From positions 1 to 64,000 of the forward strand of contig JAFUOJ010000010.1 of the NCBI GenBank assembly GCA_017481945.1: DNA of 64,000 nucleotides, written 5' to 3'. The notes beneath the pieces were generated by a model that saw only the letters and a program-made list of their open reading frames with translations, did no database searches and was not told where the DNA came from. This DNA comes from Parabacteroides sp. (GTDB lineage: Bacteria; Bacteroidota; Bacteroidia; Bacteroidales; Tannerellaceae). Below, piece by piece: positions 26,733 to 35,860 of this stretch. The first letter of the stretch is position 1; each line of letters starts with the position of its first letter. The translations under genes were made by a program, and so were the position numbers.

Positions 26733-28232
26733 TTAAGCTACCTTTTCCAAACGTTTCAAGATAACAAAGATGAAGAATGCAGCGACTAAACAGATACCTG
26801 CTAATACGCCCCATACAACCACTAACGGAGCACCCCACATCAAAGATGGAATACTAACCAATAGGTTACCGATTGCTGTTGCAACAAACCAACCACCCAT
26901 CATCATACCTGCGTATTTAGGAGGAGCCACTTTAGAAACGAATGAGATTCCAATCGGAGACAATAGCAATTCTGCAAATGTCAAAATCAGGTATGTAGAG
27001 ATCAACCAGTTCGGAGAAACTCTGACTGCCTCTGTAGCTTGAGCAGCAGGATCAGGCAATCCGATAGAACCAGCTGTTAATAGTACATAAGCAGCAGCAG
27101 CAACTAACATACCTAAACCGATTTTCAATGGAGCAGAAGGCTCTTTTCCTTTCTTAGCTAATGCACCAAAAATGGCAATTGAAACAGGAGTTAATGCTAC
27201 AACGAAGCAAGCATTAAACTGTTGGAAAATAGGAGCACTTACGATTGTTTCTGCTGGTAAACCATTGTATTTGTAAACTAATCCGGCAATAGACGCTGCA
27301 ATAACAGCGGCTGAAATACCTTTTCCTTTACCAGTTTTGCTTTGGAGCAAACCAAACAAACCGTAAACGATCATGATTCCGAATACTAAGTTTACAACGT
27401 CAAATGCCATACTTTCAAGACCCGTTGAGCTGGTAGCCGTATAGTCACGAGCAAAGTATGTTAATGTAGAACCGTTCTGATGGAATGCCATCCAGAAGAA
27501 AATAACTACTGCAAACACTAAGCAAAGACAAATGATACGTTCTTTTGTTTCTGCTGGTGAAAGTTCTTCTGCTTTTGTAGTAGAAGCTGCTTGAGCTTTG
27601 TTGCGGTCTGCATGGCTGAAAGTACTACGGAAACAGTAGTAGATAGCAATAGAAGCAATCAAAGAGAAGCAAGCTACTGCAAATGCTAAATGGTATGAAT
27701 CAGCTTCGCTCATGCCTAATGAATCTTGTGCCCAATCCATGATTTTAATAGCTGCAGTAGGAGCGAACATAGCACCTACGTTGATTGCCATATAAAACAC
27801 TTGGAATCCGGAGTCTCGTTTTGCTCTGTATTCAGGAGCGTCGTATAGGTTTCCTACCATAACCTGTAAGTTCCCCTTAAATAATCCAGTACCGGCAGAT
27901 ACTAAAATCAAAGCACCTCCCATAGCTGCCATAGCCGGAACACCGCTACCCAATGGGATAGAAAGTAATAAGTAACCTAAGAACATGATAGTAATACCGA
28001 TGGTTACCATCTTGCCGAATCCAAATTTATCGGCCAACATACCACCGAAAAGCGGTAAGAAATACACTAATCCAAGAAAAACGGAATAGATTAAACCTGC
28101 TGTTCCTGCGGAGAAACCGAAGTTTGCTTGTAAGAAAAGAACGAATACCGCAAGCATGGTATAGTAACCGAAGCGCTCACCCGTATTCGCTAAGGCTAAA
28201 GCGTATAGCCCTTTAGGTTGTCCTTCAAACAT
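26733..28232 (-). CDS. POT family peptide:H+ symporter (MFS)
   Basis: 499 residues, about 14 transmembrane helices. The N-terminus has the POT signature LANTGERFGYYTMLAVFVLFL (about 14-34; ExxERFxYY type with ERFGYY at 18-23) and GGMLADKFGFGK after helix 2. Imports di- and tripeptides with protons. Starts 21 bp after the end of the DUF4831 gene, same strand, possibly cotranscribed. Confidence 0.93.
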   Translation of the reverse strand: MFEGQPKGLYALALANTGERFGYYTMLAVFVLFLQANFGFSAGTAGLIYSVFLGLVYFLPLFGGMLADKFGFGKMVTIGITIMFLGYLLLSIPLGSGVPAMAAMGGALILVSAGTGLFKGNLQVMVGNLYDAPEYRAKRDSGFQVFYMAINVGAMFAPTAAIKIMDWAQDSLGMSEADSYHLAFAVACFSLIASIAIYYCFRSTFSHADRNKAQAASTTKAEELSPAETKERIICLCLVFAVVIFFWMAFHQNGSTLTYFARDYTATSSTGLESMAFDVVNLVFGIMIVYGLFGLLQSKTGKGKGISAAVIAASIAGLVYKYNGLPAETIVSAPIFQQFNACFVVALTPVSIAIFGALAKKGKEPSAPLKIGLGMLVAAAAYVLLTAGSIGLPDPAAQATEAVRVSPNWLISTYLILTFAELLLSPIGISFVSKVAPPKYAGMMMGGWFVATAIGNLLVSIPSLMWGAPLVVVWGVLAGICLVAAFFIFVILKRLEKVA

Positions 28233-28253
28233 AGAATTAAATTGTTTAAATGA

Positions 28254-29321
28254 TTATTGAATAATTTGTTTTATTGCACCTGTTTCCGGATAGAAATAAA
28301 CTTTCACCGGGGCTTTTTTGTCTTCAAACATGACGGGAGCCAACCCTTCTTGTGTACCAAATTGAGTAATTTGTGCTTCACCTTTGTAGAGTGTCTTTTT
28401 GTTTAAGCTGATCTCTATGCGGGCTTTTCCGGGTACATTATATATAATCCCTTTTAGAGATTTCTCTTTTTTCTCAGCCTCTTTAGGATCTAATTCGGGC
28501 GCACGCTCAATTGCTTTCAGATTCATATAGATGGGATCGCCTCCTAAATCGTCTGGATCAACAATACCCAGCTGAGGAGAAAATCGGAACAAGACCTCTT
28601 TTTCTAAATCGTCAAAAGGAACAACTGTGATTTCATAGTCACTTGTATCTCTTGTCTCGACTCCTGTAAATAGGTTTGTCAAAGCCTTTTCCTGTTCTTC
28701 TAACTGCTGAATGACTAATTTCATCGCTTCACCGTCTGGTGGTAAATTGTCTGCTTCACCTGTTAATATGTTTAAGCGGCTTTCGCGAATACGGTAAATT
28801 TGTTTGGCTGCAACTTCCGCTTGCTTGGCGGTTGAGCCTGCCATCAACAGCTCCTCGGAAAGCACAGAGGCACTTGTTACTTTATTTGCCTTGGCTGTAT
28901 TCTTTTTGTTTGAATCAGCAACGTCAGCCTCCGGGGTATATTCCGCATTGATAGAACAAAGTAATCCCTCTTCGGTTAAATAGGCATAAGGCGCAACTGT
29001 TCCTGCTTTAAACTCAACAATGTAAGTATTATCAGGATCGGGTATTCCTTTATTTACCAGACTAATATTGCCTAACTTGTAATAGGTTTTATCTTCGGTA
29101 ATAATGTTTTTTACTCCTAAATACTTTTCTGCATATTTATAATAAGGACCTGCTTTGCAAGTTATTTTAGTAACTTCTGCATTTACAAGCAAAGAAGTTT
29201 TTGGGAGCGAATAGGTGATACCAAAATTGTTTGCTTTAACCGCATTTTTCTTTACGACTTTAGTTTGTGCCATAAGTGGTAAACTAAGGAGCAAACTAAC
29301 TATAGTGATTAAATTCCTCAT
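28254..29321 (-). CDS. DUF4831 family exported protein
   Basis: 355 residues with a signal peptide (MRNLITIVSLLLSLPLMAQ) and the DUF4831 body, a family limited to Bacteroidota with no known function. Features are YKYAEKYLGVKN (about 61-72) and a later predicted beta-rich region. The protein is probably periplasmic or envelope-associated. Upstream of the peptide transporter on the same strand. Confidence 0.85.
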   Translation of the reverse strand: MRNLITIVSLLLSLPLMAQTKVVKKNAVKANNFGITYSLPKTSLLVNAEVTKITCKAGPYYKYAEKYLGVKNIITEDKTYYKLGNISLVNKGIPDPDNTYIVEFKAGTVAPYAYLTEEGLLCSINAEYTPEADVADSNKKNTAKANKVTSASVLSEELLMAGSTAKQAEVAAKQIYRIRESRLNILTGEADNLPPDGEAMKLVIQQLEEQEKALTNLFTGVETRDTSDYEITVVPFDDLEKEVLFRFSPQLGIVDPDDLGGDPIYMNLKAIERAPELDPKEAEKKEKSLKGIIYNVPGKARIEISLNKKTLYKGEAQITQFGTQEGLAPVMFEDKKAPVKVYFYPETGAIKQIIQ

Positions 29322-29431
29322 ATCTCAATTCAAAATTTATACCTAAGTAAATAATTGCACAAATCTATGAAATATTTTGTTAGTAACCAACCAGATTACC
29401 CTTTTTGCCTATTCCGTACTATTGTATCCTT

Positions 29432-30943
29432 TTACTTTATTTGCTTGAATGCTTTGCCTAACATATTAATAATGTCGCTTGCGATCATACTCTCTTCGGA
29501 TTGATAGACGGCAGCTAAGTCTCCTGCTGTACCGTGTAGGAAGACACCAACGACCGCAGCTGTTTCTGGTTCCATTCCTTGTGCTAATAATCCCAAGATG
29601 ATTCCAGTCAAAACATCTCCACTTCCTGCTGTAGCCATACCCGGGTTACCGCTACTATTGAAATAAACATTGCCGGATGTAGTACAAGTTGCTGTATAAG
29701 CTCCTTTTAGAACGACGCATACCTGGTGATTTACAGCAAAATCTTTAGCCTTTAATAGGCGTTCATAAGAGTTGTTGCTTTCACCTGTAATACGGTCAAA
29801 CTCTTTAGGATGAGGCGTAAGAATACTACGCGCAGGAACATGCTTTAAGATGTTTTTGTTAGCCGCTATCAAGTTGAGCGCGTCTGCGTCAAGGACAACC
29901 GGCTCCTCTGTGGTCTGTAAAAGATGTTCCAATGCCTTGGCAGAATCAGCATGTTTCCCTAATCCCGGACCGATACCAATGGCTGAAAAAGGTCTGATAT
30001 CTGATACATAGGAAAAATGATCCTGATTCGGATCCAAATCTACCATTGCTTCGGGGAATGCTGTTTGTAGGATTTGTTCTCCACGTTGAGGAACGTGTAC
30101 GGTAAGTAATCCGGTCCCACTTTTAAGACAAGCTTGGGCTGCTAAAATTGCTGCACCTATCTTTCCGCGACTTCCCGCAATCAACAAAGCATGTCCGAAG
30201 GTCCCTTTGTGTGAGAAACGATTACGAGGATGAAATACAGAGGCAATATCATTTTCCGTAACTTGGAAATAAGAAGTGGCTGTGTTGGCGATTGCTTCTG
30301 GATGTAATAGGATGTCTAAAACTTTCCATTCACCAACGTATTCTGCATTTTCAGGCAGTAGAAAAGATAGTTTTGGGAAACCAAAAGATAAGGTCAAATC
30401 AGCCCGAATGATAGCTTCTGGATCGTTTTTTTGGTTGTCTTCGCCAAACAGACCTGAAGGAATGTCAATGGAAACAATTGTTGATTCCGATTGGTTGATA
30501 TATTTTACCATAGCGGCAAATCCACCTGTCAAAGGTCGATTCAGCCCGGAACCAAACAAACCATCGATAATAATATCTTGCTTTTCTAAAATAGGAGGCT
30601 CAAAATCATAAATGACTTCTGTAAACTCAATATTTTCCATACTGAGTAAACGTTGTTTGTTAAGCTCGCATTCGTTAGATAATTGCATATACCGGTTGAA
30701 GAGATAAGTCTCTACACGATAGCCTGCGTCTATGAGTAGGCGAGAGATCGCTAAAGCGTCTGCTCCATTGTTACCTTGTCCTGCAAATACGATGATACGA
30801 TTTTGCTTTGAATAACGGCGGCAGAACTCACTGGTGAATGCATTTGCTGCACGTTCTACTAAGTCGATAGAACTGATGGGTTCGTTCTGAATGGTGTATT
30901 TGTCGAGTTCTCTGACCTTGTCTGTTGAGAATATTTTAATCAT
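29432..30943 (-). CDS. nnr: bifunctional NAD(P)HX epimerase / ADP-dependent NAD(P)HX dehydratase
   Basis: Repairs hydrated NADH and NADPH. The N-terminal epimerase (NnrE) half (about 1-215) has VFAGQGNNGADALAISRLL and IIDGLFGSGLNRPL; the C-terminal ribokinase-like dehydratase (NnrD) half (about 225-503) has GIGPGLG, VLDADALN, ILTPHPKEF and GSGDVLTGIILGLL. From ATG 30943 it is 503 residues, normal for the fused enzyme; the open frame extends 63 codons upstream through the promoter and is not coding there. Confidence 0.95.
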   Translation of the reverse strand: MIKIFSTDKVRELDKYTIQNEPISSIDLVERAANAFTSEFCRRYSKQNRIIVFAGQGNNGADALAISRLLIDAGYRVETYLFNRYMQLSNECELNKQRLLSMENIEFTEVIYDFEPPILEKQDIIIDGLFGSGLNRPLTGGFAAMVKYINQSESTIVSIDIPSGLFGEDNQKNDPEAIIRADLTLSFGFPKLSFLLPENAEYVGEWKVLDILLHPEAIANTATSYFQVTENDIASVFHPRNRFSHKGTFGHALLIAGSRGKIGAAILAAQACLKSGTGLLTVHVPQRGEQILQTAFPEAMVDLDPNQDHFSYVSDIRPFSAIGIGPGLGKHADSAKALEHLLQTTEEPVVLDADALNLIAANKNILKHVPARSILTPHPKEFDRITGESNNSYERLLKAKDFAVNHQVCVVLKGAYTATCTTSGNVYFNSSGNPGMATAGSGDVLTGIILGLLAQGMEPETAAVVGVFLHGTAGDLAAVYQSEESMIASDIINMLGKAFKQIK

Positions 30944-30975
30944 GTTTATACGTTTTTCTTTTATATTTGTGCATA

Positions 30976-30983
30976 CAAATGTA
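30976..30983 (-). promoter_or_regulatory. -7 element for nnr
   Basis: On the minus strand TACATTTG matches TAnnTTTG, 32 nt before the nnr ATG. This position inside the longer open frame supports the 30943 start. Confidence 0.55.
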
Positions 30984-31293
30984 TAACAAACTTTGATATG
31001 TTTTTTAATATGTCTCGATGAAAATAAAAATGTATGGATAATGATTTTTTGTTTTAGGGGCATATAGGTGTGGGGAAACCTTGTTGCTTTTTGAAAAAAT
31101 TGTACATTTGTACACTCAAAGAAATCAAGCATTGCGTGAATAGAATCCGATTTGGGAATAACGATTTGAGGTTAAAATGATAAGCGGATAGACGGATAGT
31201 CGTTGAGCTGTTCATGGATTTTTTGAGATCTGATTGCTAATAAACTTGTTTTTTTAGTGAATCATAGTTAATAGAAAGAAGAGAAAAATTTAA
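30984..31293. other. intergenic region between nnr and adk
   Basis: About 310 bp between divergent genes. It contains a plus-strand promoter at 31081-31110 and a leader of roughly 180 nt before adk with no open frame, no clear terminator and no riboswitch I can recognise. Confidence 0.5.
31081..31110 (+). promoter_or_regulatory. candidate promoter for adk
   Basis: TTG at 31081-31083 and TACATTTG at 31103-31110 with a 19-bp spacer. It would give an unusually long (about 190-nt) leader for adk. Confidence 0.55.
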
Positions 31294-31308
31294 ATGAATA
31301 ATAAGAAT

Positions 31309-31878
31309 ATGTTGAACATTGTTATTTTTGGTGCTCCCGGTTCAGGCAAGGGAACACAGAGCGAATTAATTATTAAGGAATATGGATTAGATCATATTTC
31401 TACCGGAGATGTTTTACGTTCAGAAATGAAGAACGAAACAGAACTTGGAAAGATTGCTAAAGATTACATAGAAAAAGGCCAGTTAGTACCAGACGAATTA
31501 ATTGTTGATATGTTGGCAAAGGTATTGGATAGTAAAGGCAGTTCAAAGGGTGTTATCTTTGATGGATTCCCTCGTACTATTCTGCAAGCAAAAGCCTTGA
31601 AAGAAATGTTGAATAAACGTGGTACGGATGTTTCTGTTATGCTAAATCTTCAAGTGGAAGAAGATGAATTGATCAAACGTTTATTGGAACGTGGTAAAAT
31701 CTCAGGTCGCTCAGATGATAATTTGGAAACTATCAAATCCAGATTGGAAGTTTATCATAAACAAACTGCTCCTTTAGCTGATTATTATATCGAAGAAGGA
31801 AAGCATGTGGCAATTAAAGGTATGGGTACGATTGAAGAGATCTTTGGTCGTATAAAAGAAGCTGTAAATAAATTATGA
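31309..31878 (+). CDS. adk: adenylate kinase
   Basis: Interconverts ATP + AMP and 2 ADP. P-loop FGAPGSGKGTQ (7-17), AMP-binding STGDVLR (about 31-37) and DGFPRT (about 84-89), and a short LID (RGKISGRSDDN), as in the short-form enzymes of Bacteroidota. The start at 31309 (MLNIVIFG) gives 189 residues and matches the family; an ATG five codons upstream (31294) is also possible. Upstream of obg. Confidence 0.95.
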   Translation: MLNIVIFGAPGSGKGTQSELIIKEYGLDHISTGDVLRSEMKNETELGKIAKDYIEKGQLVPDELIVDMLAKVLDSKGSSKGVIFDGFPRTILQAKALKEMLNKRGTDVSVMLNLQVEEDELIKRLLERGKISGRSDDNLETIKSRLEVYHKQTAPLADYYIEEGKHVAIKGMGTIEEIFGRIKEAVNKL

Positions 31879-31893
31879 TTTATAAAAGATAAT

Positions 31894-31938
31894 CTATGAG
31901 TGAAGCACAAGTAATATCGCTTGTGCATTAACTCATAG
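31894..31938. repeat. two-step hairpin between adk and obg
   Basis: CTATGAGT (31894-31901) pairs with ACTCATAG (31931-31938), and inside it GCACAAG (31905-31911) pairs with CTTGTGC (31920-31926). No U-run follows, so it may be an RNA-processing or attenuation element and not a full terminator. Confidence 0.55.
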
Positions 31939-31987
31939 CTTATAAGAAGAAAATCATAAGCAATAACTCATAAAAAGAAAAGTTAAA

Positions 31988-33145
31988 GTGGCTGAATCAA
32001 ACTTTGTAGATTACGTAAAAATCTATTGTCGCTCAGGTAAGGGTGGCAGAGGCTCTTCTCACTTTCGCCGCGAGAAATATATTCCGAAAGGAGGACCCGA
32101 CGGAGGCGATGGAGGACGAGGAGGCCATGTCTATCTTCGGGGAAATCGAAACTATTGGACGCTTTTACATTTAAAATACGAACGCCATATCATGGCTACC
32201 AATGGTGAATGTGGAAGCGCAAAGCGTAGCTCTGGAAAGGACGGGGAGGATCGAGTGATTGAAGTCCCCTGTGGAACAGTTGTGTACGATGCGGAAACAG
32301 GCGAATTTATCTGTGATGTTACCGAAGATGGTCAGCAAGTTATGCTCTTGAAAGGAGGGCGAGGAGGTTTAGGTAACTGGAACTTTAAGACTTCAACCAA
32401 TCAGGCTCCTCGTTATGCGCAACCAGGTGAACCAGCGCAGGAGCGGATGGTTATTTTGCAATTGAAGTTGCTGGCTGATGTTGGTTTGGTTGGTTTCCCT
32501 AATGCAGGTAAGTCAACGTTGTTGTCTGTTGTGTCGGCTGCTAAACCAAAGATTGCAAATTATCCTTTTACAACGTTGGAACCTAATTTGGGAATAGTAA
32601 GCTACCGAGATAATCGCTCTTTCGTCATGGCAGATATTCCGGGTATAATAGAGGGGGCCAGCGAGGGAAAAGGATTAGGTTTACGTTTCCTTCGGCATAT
32701 AGAACGAAACTCCTTACTGCTTTTTATGATTCCTGCAGATACGGATGATATTAAAAAGGAGTATGAAATCCTTTTAGGAGAGCTGGTGAAGTATAATCCC
32801 GATTTACAGGATAAGACACGCGTATTAGCAATAACGAAGAGCGATATGCTGGACGAAGAGCTAATACAAGCATTGGCAGAGGATTTGCCGGAAGGTATTC
32901 CGCATGTCTTTATTTCTTCGGTTGTAGGCATGGGGATTATGGAGTTAAAGGATCTTTTATGGAAAGAGTTGAATAAGGAGACATTCCATGAGGTAGAGCA
33001 TATTGTTCATAAGAATATTGATGTAAATACATTGCCAATAGATGACGAGGACTTTATCATTCCATTGGATGATGAAGAGGTAGATGATGAGGAGTTTGAA
33101 GAATATGAAGATTGGGATGACGAAGACGATGAAAGTATTTCCTAA
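31988..33145 (+). CDS. obg: GTPase Obg (CgtA)
   Basis: Ribosome-associated GTPase needed for 50S assembly and growth control. Glycine-rich Obg domain 1-158 ([30 protein letters not shown]), G domain with P-loop GFPNAGKST (about 168-176), DIPGIIEGA and TKSD, and a strongly acidic tail (about 350-385). Start is GTG at 31988, consistent with [14 protein letters not shown] of relatives. Followed by pgeF within a few bases. Confidence 0.95.
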   Translation: MAESNFVDYVKIYCRSGKGGRGSSHFRREKYIPKGGPDGGDGGRGGHVYLRGNRNYWTLLHLKYERHIMATNGECGSAKRSSGKDGEDRVIEVPCGTVVYDAETGEFICDVTEDGQQVMLLKGGRGGLGNWNFKTSTNQAPRYAQPGEPAQERMVILQLKLLADVGLVGFPNAGKSTLLSVVSAAKPKIANYPFTTLEPNLGIVSYRDNRSFVMADIPGIIEGASEGKGLGLRFLRHIERNSLLLFMIPADTDDIKKEYEILLGELVKYNPDLQDKTRVLAITKSDMLDEELIQALAEDLPEGIPHVFISSVVGMGIMELKDLLWKELNKETFHEVEHIVHKNIDVNTLPIDDEDFIIPLDDEEVDDEEFEEYEDWDDEDDESIS

Positions 33146-33158
33146 TAATAAGGTGAAA

Positions 33159-33950
33159 ATGTTGCAATTTTCAAAGTTAAGTGAAGATTGTAATGTTTCT
33201 CATTTTATAACAACTCGAATAGGAGGGGTAAGCCAAGGGGCTTATTCCTCTTTTAATGTTGGCGAATATTGTGGAGATGATGTAGTCGCTGTTAGGACCA
33301 ATCGGGAATTACTTTCAGAAGTAATTGGTATTCCTTGCGAGCATATTTTTACTCCGTTTCAAATACATGGAGCAGAAGTGTATTCGATAGATACCTCTTT
33401 TTTGTCTCTCTCTCGTGAAGAACAGCAACAGTGTTTATATGGATTTGATGCACTGGTAACGGATGTACCGAATATTTGCATTGCTGTTTCTACTGCTGAT
33501 TGTGTTCCTGTATTATTATATGCTCCAGATGTAAAAGTGGTTGCAGCTATTCATGCCGGTTGGCGTGGAACGGTACAACAGATTGTGAAAACAACAGTTC
33601 AATACCTGATAGATAATTATGCCATAGAAGTTCGTCAATTAAAAGCAGGAATAGCACCTTCCATTAGTCAAGAATCTTTTGAAGTTGGAGAAGAGGTGGT
33701 AGAGGCTTTTCGAAGTACGGGGATTGATATGGAGTGCATTTTACAGAGGAATATGAAGACAGGAAAAGCTCATATAGACCTGTGGGAAACAAATCGTATT
33801 CAGCTATTAGCTTGTGGTCTGTCTCCGGAGAATATAGAGGTTGCAGGAATTTGTACTTATATTCATCAAGAAGAATTTTTCTCGGCTCGTCGCTTAGGAA
33901 TAAAAAGCGGACGTATTCTTTCAGGAATTATGCTTAAAGATAATATTTAA
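33159..33950 (+). CDS. pgeF: PgeF/YfiH family multicopper-oxidase-like (purine nucleoside phosphorylase) protein
   Basis: This family (laccase domain) has been assigned to peptidoglycan quality control and to purine nucleoside phosphorolysis. Conserved zinc-site residues are visible in QIHGAEVY, STADCVPVLLYAP and AIHAGWRGT. From ATG 33159 (MLQFSKLS) it has 263 residues, normal for the family. An upstream ATG at 33129 would overlap obg by 17 bp; the frame opens even earlier. Probably cotranscribed with obg. Confidence 0.88.
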   Translation: MLQFSKLSEDCNVSHFITTRIGGVSQGAYSSFNVGEYCGDDVVAVRTNRELLSEVIGIPCEHIFTPFQIHGAEVYSIDTSFLSLSREEQQQCLYGFDALVTDVPNICIAVSTADCVPVLLYAPDVKVVAAIHAGWRGTVQQIVKTTVQYLIDNYAIEVRQLKAGIAPSISQESFEVGEEVVEAFRSTGIDMECILQRNMKTGKAHIDLWETNRIQLLACGLSPENIEVAGICTYIHQEEFFSARRLGIKSGRILSGIMLKDNI

Positions 33951-33976
33951 TTCATTAATTAGAAATATTAAAAATT

Positions 33977-34669
33977 ATGTTACAAGTTTCAATTTCAGAG
34001 AAAGTCGCTAACGGATGTCCTGATTTATGTATATTGGTTCTTACTTGTAAAGTGAAAAATACAGAATCAGACGAACAGCTTTGGGAAGAGATAACAGAAG
34101 AGGAAAAAAGAATCCGTACATCTACGAAGTTGGAACAAATTAATAAATGGCTTCCTATTCAAGCGACTCGACAAGCGTATAAATGTTTTGGAAAAGATCC
34201 TAATCGTTATCGTCCCTCTGCAGAATCATTACGTAGACGTATCTTGCGTGAGTTACCATTATATAAGGTAGATACTTTAGTTGATTTAATAAATTTGGTC
34301 TCTATCCGTAGTGGTTATTCAATTGGAGGCTTTGACGCTGATAAGGTTAATGGAAATAAATTGGTTTTAGGAGTTGGAGAAGAGGGAGAGGTTTACCGCG
34401 GAATAGGTCGTGGTGAATTAAATATAGCCGGTCTTCCTGTGTATCGAGATAGTATAGGAGGTATTGGAACTCCGACCAGTGATGAGGAACGTACAAAAAT
34501 CAGTTTGGAAACGACTCACTTGTTAATGATTATAAATGGATATTCGGGCTTTGATGGATTAATTGACACAGGAAAGTATGCTATCTCTCTTTTAAGCAAA
34601 TATGTTTCAGCTACAAACATTGAAATTAAAGTGATACAAGGGAAAGAGCAGAAGGAAATTGTATTATAA
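33977..34669 (+). CDS. B3/B4 (PheT-like editing) domain protein
   Basis: A 230-residue stand-alone B3/B4 domain, related to the beta subunit of phenylalanyl-tRNA synthetase. Signature: QATRQAYKCFGKDPNRYRPS (about 55-74), then RRILRELPLYKVDTLVDLINLVSI. Free-standing members may clear mischarged tRNA, but this is not established. 26 bp after pgeF, likely the last gene of the adk-obg-pgeF run. Confidence 0.88.
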   Translation: MLQVSISEKVANGCPDLCILVLTCKVKNTESDEQLWEEITEEEKRIRTSTKLEQINKWLPIQATRQAYKCFGKDPNRYRPSAESLRRRILRELPLYKVDTLVDLINLVSIRSGYSIGGFDADKVNGNKLVLGVGEEGEVYRGIGRGELNIAGLPVYRDSIGGIGTPTSDEERTKISLETTHLLMIINGYSGFDGLIDTGKYAISLLSKYVSATNIEIKVIQGKEQKEIVL

Positions 34670-34746
34670 TAGAATTGTAATAGTGTTAATAAATATTATA
34701 AATGGTAATATGTACTTATTTTTATGCTAAAAAACATATATACCCT

Positions 34747-34776
34747 TTTGTATTAACTGATTAATCTATACTTTTG
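34747..34776 (+). promoter_or_regulatory. promoter of the small winged-helix gene
   Basis: TTTG at 34747-34750 and TACTTTTG at 34769-34776, spacer 18 bp; 35 nt before the ATG at 34812. Confidence 0.65.
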
Positions 34777-34811
34777 TCCTCGTTAACGAATTAGCAAAAA
34801 CGAAAAGAAAC

Positions 34812-35012
34812 ATGATCGAATTGATTGGAACAAACGCCGGCCTTGTTTGGAACGCATTGAATGAAGGCGGTAAAATGAGTGTTAAGGCAGTAAAGAAAGC
34901 TACTAAGATTAAAGCAGAGAAAGACGTATATGCTGCTTTGGGTTGGTTAGCAAAAGAAGGTAAGGTAGCTTTCGAAGAAGTAGAAGGTGAATGGTTTGTT
35001 GCGTTGGTATAA
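34812..35012 (+). CDS. small winged-helix (DUF2582-type) protein
   Basis: 66 residues forming a single winged-helix domain: IGTNAGLVWNALNEGGKMSVKAVKKATKIKAEKDVYAALGWLAKEGKVAFEEVEGEWFVAL is one compact HTH plus wing. Members are common in Bacteroidota and archaea; DNA binding is likely but targets are unknown. Monocistronic with its own promoter. Confidence 0.82.
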   Translation: MIELIGTNAGLVWNALNEGGKMSVKAVKKATKIKAEKDVYAALGWLAKEGKVAFEEVEGEWFVALV

Positions 35013-35118
35013 GATAACGTAATAAAATTTCATTTAGTAGGAGGGCTGTTCGGATTTATTGTTTGAACGGCCTTTTGTATATCTATACGTTTTATAGTAA
35101 AAAAACAAACAGATTATT

Positions 35119-35147
35119 GTTTTATTCAATTCAAAAGTTTACTTTTG
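35119..35147 (+). promoter_or_regulatory. promoter of the coiled-coil/zapA operon
   Basis: TTG ending at 35119 and TACTTTTG at 35140-35147 with a 20-bp spacer; 18 nt before the ATG at 35166. Confidence 0.65.
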
Positions 35148-35165
35148 TGTACAATTTGGTGAGAA

Positions 35166-35459
35166 ATGACCGAAGATTATAAAAGATTGTTGGATGTTTT
35201 TGCGGTTAGGGTTCGTGATTTAATGGAATTTTGTGATGTACAAAAACAGAAGATTAACGAGCTGGAGGTACTTTTGGAGCAAAAAGATGGAGAACTGCAA
35301 CAAGCAATGGATACAATCAGGGAATTGAATACCAAATGTGATAATATGCTGACAGCACGAGTTGTATCCGTGAATGAAGGAGACGTGAAGAGTGCTAAAA
35401 TGCGATTATCAAAGTTAGTGCGGGAAGTAGACAAGTGCATCGCACTTTTAAATGAATAG
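35166..35459 (+). CDS. small coiled-coil protein upstream of zapA
   Basis: 97 residues, mostly predicted coiled coil (about 15-60: QKQKINELEVLLEQKDGELQQ). I do not recognise a named family. Its 3' end overlaps the start of zapA by 8 bp, so the two are translationally coupled; a ZapB-like role as ZapA partner in Z-ring assembly is a reasonable guess but not shown by sequence. Confidence 0.72.
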   Translation: MTEDYKRLLDVFAVRVRDLMEFCDVQKQKINELEVLLEQKDGELQQAMDTIRELNTKCDNMLTARVVSVNEGDVKSAKMRLSKLVREVDKCIALLNE

Positions 35460-35754
35460 AGCGATGGACGATAAGTTTCTTATACATGTAGAAATTGCGG
35501 GTAAAAGCTATGGAGTTAGGATTAATCGTAGTGAGGAAGAGGTAGCCCGTCAAGGGGTAAAGCAGATCCGGGATAAAATAAGTCAGTATCGGAAAGAATA
35601 TCCGGAAGCAGACGAAAAGGATTTGTTAGCTATGGTTACTTTTCAACTGTCAATCGAGAATTTACAGTTAGAGGATAGAAATGACACGAAGCCATTTACC
35701 GATAAAATACAAGAGTTGACCAGCGATTTGGAAAACTATTTAAGAAATAAATAA
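35452..35754 (+). CDS. zapA: cell division protein ZapA
   Basis: 100 residues with the ZapA N-terminal globular part (VEIAGKSYGVRINRSEEEVARQGVKQI, about 9-35) and the C-terminal coiled-coil helix. ZapA cross-links FtsZ filaments. Starts inside the 3' end of the coiled-coil gene; followed by a hairpin and rny. Confidence 0.88.
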   Translation: MNRAMDDKFLIHVEIAGKSYGVRINRSEEEVARQGVKQIRDKISQYRKEYPEADEKDLLAMVTFQLSIENLQLEDRNDTKPFTDKIQELTSDLENYLRNK

Positions 35755-35780
35755 TAAGAAGAATTTGAGTGTATGTTTCC

Positions 35781-35826
35781 GCACTGCTTTACAGGAGTAT
35801 ATCGTGTAAGGTAAGTGCTTTTTTTG
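35781..35826 (+). terminator. hairpin with U-run between zapA and rny
   Basis: GCACTgcTTTACA and TGTAAggtAAGTGC form an interrupted stem directly followed by a run of T. It probably terminates or attenuates the zapA transcript. Confidence 0.6.
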
Positions 35827-35860
35827 TATAGAAATAATTGATTTTTAAACTATAAGTAAA

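Noticed and set aside
30944-31132. N-terminal 63-residue extension of the NAD(P)HX repair enzyme
   Set aside because: The open frame crosses the TACATTTG promoter element, and the family starts at MIKIFSTDKV.
35761-35860. Possible 6S RNA between zapA and rny
   Set aside because: ssrS often follows zapA in other bacteria, but the gap is only about 100 nt and shows one short hairpin with a U-run, too small for 6S RNA.
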